This document shows positions 51,033-51,767 of a DNA stretch of 51,767 nt, one piece after another (the first letter of the stretch is position 1; each line of letters begins with the position of its first letter). The stretch is from NCBI GenBank assembly GCA_030748735.1, contig JASMLK010000016.1, positions 1-51,767 on the forward strand, in the 5' to 3' direction. The position numbers were made by a program, and so were the translations under genes. The notes under the pieces are model-generated. The model ran no database searches. It was not told the DNA's origin and was given only the letters and a program-made list of their open reading frames with translations. The DNA comes from Myxococcota bacterium. GTDB taxonomy: Bacteria > Myxococcota_A > UBA9160 > UBA4427.

Positions 51033-51408
51033 CGACGTAACTGACAGGAACTTCTCTCGAGCCTTCGAGCAACTCCGCGAGAAACACTTCGCCCGGCTCG
51101 CGGTACGGCCGCTCACGCTCCACTGCACCCGGCACAGCTTCATCACCTGGGCACTCTACATCCCTCTGCTGAAGGAAGCCGGCGTACGCGCAGTGTTCGC
51201 TGGCCACCACTACCACCGCAACGCCCACGGCTGGAGTGATGGGCTCGAGATGATCACGACGGGTCCGGTCGGCAAGCCATTGGGCGACGATCCCTCTGGC
51301 TTGCGCATCGTGCGTGTCACGAACGGTGACCTCGACCACGCGTATTTCGCTCTGGATGCGGTTCCGGAGCGGGTTGGGGCTCAGGATTCGAACCGACGCG
51401 CGGAGTGA
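50986..51408 (+). pseudogene. Chimera of a tyrosine-recombinase fragment and a phosphoesterase C-terminus
   Basis: The open frame joins two unrelated pieces. The first (about residues 20-56) ends VRPLTLHCTRHSFITWAL, the HxxR box region of tyrosine recombinases. The second, from YIPLLKEAGVRAVFAGHHYH to GKPLGDDPSGLRIVRVTNGD, is the C-terminal part of a calcineurin-like metallophosphoesterase with the GHxH metal motif. Both are incomplete: neither the recombinase N-terminus nor Tyr nucleophile, nor the phosphoesterase N-terminal motifs, is present. A deletion in frame joined them. It is not likely to be functional. Confidence 0.6.
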
Positions 51409-51705
51409 GTGTCACTGCGATTGTTCGAGTCGGGTGAAGGGACACCGTCCAGTCGAAGAATCCCGAAGAAGTCAGCCACAACCCTTGACAGGATTTCGCG
51501 GGCGAATCGAGGGCGCTGGCCGTTGCGATTCAAAGCCGCGGTGCAAGGCGCGGAACACGCCTGTGCCGTGGGTCCGATGTCGTTGTGAGTTGAAACGCAA
51601 TCGCGATGAGAACACGCCACACGCGCCATTCACCGAAGCCAAAAAACCCACCGCTACAATGCCTTCGTGCGACACCCCACGGTCCCGCTTGGGGTAGCAA
51701 GAACA
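51409..51705. other. Intergenic stretch before a DUF222-type gene
   Basis: I see no gene here. Frames in this stretch are short and rich in Arg/Ser/Pro, as expected for shadow frames of high-GC DNA. A possible -10 box TACAAT sits at about 51653-51658, about 50 bp before the ATG at 51706, without a convincing -35. Confidence 0.4.
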
Positions 51706-51767
51706 ATGTCCTCTCTCGAAGGCCTTTCCAACGATCAACTGCTGAGCGAAACGCGAAAGCTCGTGCA
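51706..51767 (+). CDS. Probable DUF222/HNH-endonuclease-type protein, N-terminal end (cut by window edge)
   Basis: Only 20 codons are inside the window: MSSLEGLSNDQLLSETRKLV. The pattern LSxxxLLxxTRxLV is the usual beginning of DUF222/13E12-type proteins that carry a C-terminal HNH nuclease domain and occur in many copies in actinobacterial and Myxococcota-like genomes. The ATG at 51706 has AGCAAGAAC upstream, a weak ribosome binding site. The identification rests on a very short match. Confidence 0.5.
   Translation, partial: MSSLEGLSNDQLLSETRKLV

Noticed and set aside
51376..51393. tRNA-like string (TTGGGGCTCAGGATTCGAACC) near the integrase fragment, possible tRNA 3' end or att site
   Set aside because: The T-arm stem does not pair well, no matching acceptor 5' strand lies about 75 bp away, and the string is inside the phosphoesterase frame; chance resemblance is likely.
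1..51767. CRISPR arrays, insertion sequences, riboswitches, rRNA and tRNA genes
   Set aside because: No regularly spaced direct repeats, no transposase, no aptamer-like conserved region and no tRNA fold were seen by eye; a program such as tRNAscan or Rfam search would be needed to exclude them firmly.

Overview
This is a high-GC, gene-dense window with about 43 intact or nearly intact protein genes, no rRNA or tRNA gene and no CRISPR array. Content and style (repeated CaiB-type CoA-transferases, F420-type luciferase-like oxidoreductases, TetR regulators, many GTG/TTG starts, an IPTL/PEP-CTERM-like sorting tail, a TMTC-like TPR membrane protein, a DUF222/HNH-type gene start) suggest an uncultivated Gram-negative bacterium of the Myxococcota/Binatota/'Deltaproteobacteria' type. 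That placement is inference; outer-membrane and lipoprotein genes directly support a Gram-negative envelope.

Layout. 1-3300: cut-off cytochrome P450, TetR regulator, VWA-OmpA lipoprotein, then remnants of an MFS transporter and of PdxH. 3452-15640: two F420-type oxidoreductases, an MFS permease, an HSL-type esterase, a secreted Lys/Cys repeat protein, an FMO-type monooxygenase, a metallophosphoesterase, a DedA-like protein, an internally deleted phosphotransferase remnant, a CoA-transferase plus GST pair, a DsbA/HCCA-isomerase-like gene with an in-frame UGA at its redox position, and a small exported protein. 15667-32505: a catabolic region. A minus-strand operon (dehydrogenase, TetR, CoA-transferase with 4-bp overlaps) faces an aldehyde dehydrogenase across a near-perfect 28-bp palindrome; then come SnoaL-like, epimerase, F420-type, phosphotriesterase-type, sulfotransferase, DUF1214, MaoC-like, epimerase, amidohydrolase and double CoA-transferase genes. 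32510-45920: envelope and glycan functions (secreted FkbM-like protein, outer-membrane protein, acyltransferase 3, YfhO-like and TMTC/TPR membrane proteins, spermidine-synthase/transporter fusion, CPBP protease). 45971-51767: ECH remnant, CrtI-like oxidoreductase with its TetR, small Cys-rich exported protein, frameshifted remnant, beta-propeller protein with a CTERM-like tail, an integrase/phosphoesterase chimera and the start of a probable DUF222/HNH gene.

How the genes fit together: the enzymes look like parts of peripheral degradation or modification pathways for lipophilic acids, terpenoids or steroids through CoA thioesters (P450/FMO oxidation, aldehyde oxidation, CoA transfer, hydration, dehydrogenation). 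No substrate can be fixed from sequence.

The most interesting observation is the gene at 14193-14804. A TGA replaces the active-site Cys codon of a CPWxY-type motif, the frame is otherwise intact, and a short stem-loop with a G in its tetraloop lies at the right distance downstream to be a bacterial SECIS. This is a good selenoprotein candidate. A second theme is gene decay: at least six remnants, several keeping the two ends of a gene with the middle lost.
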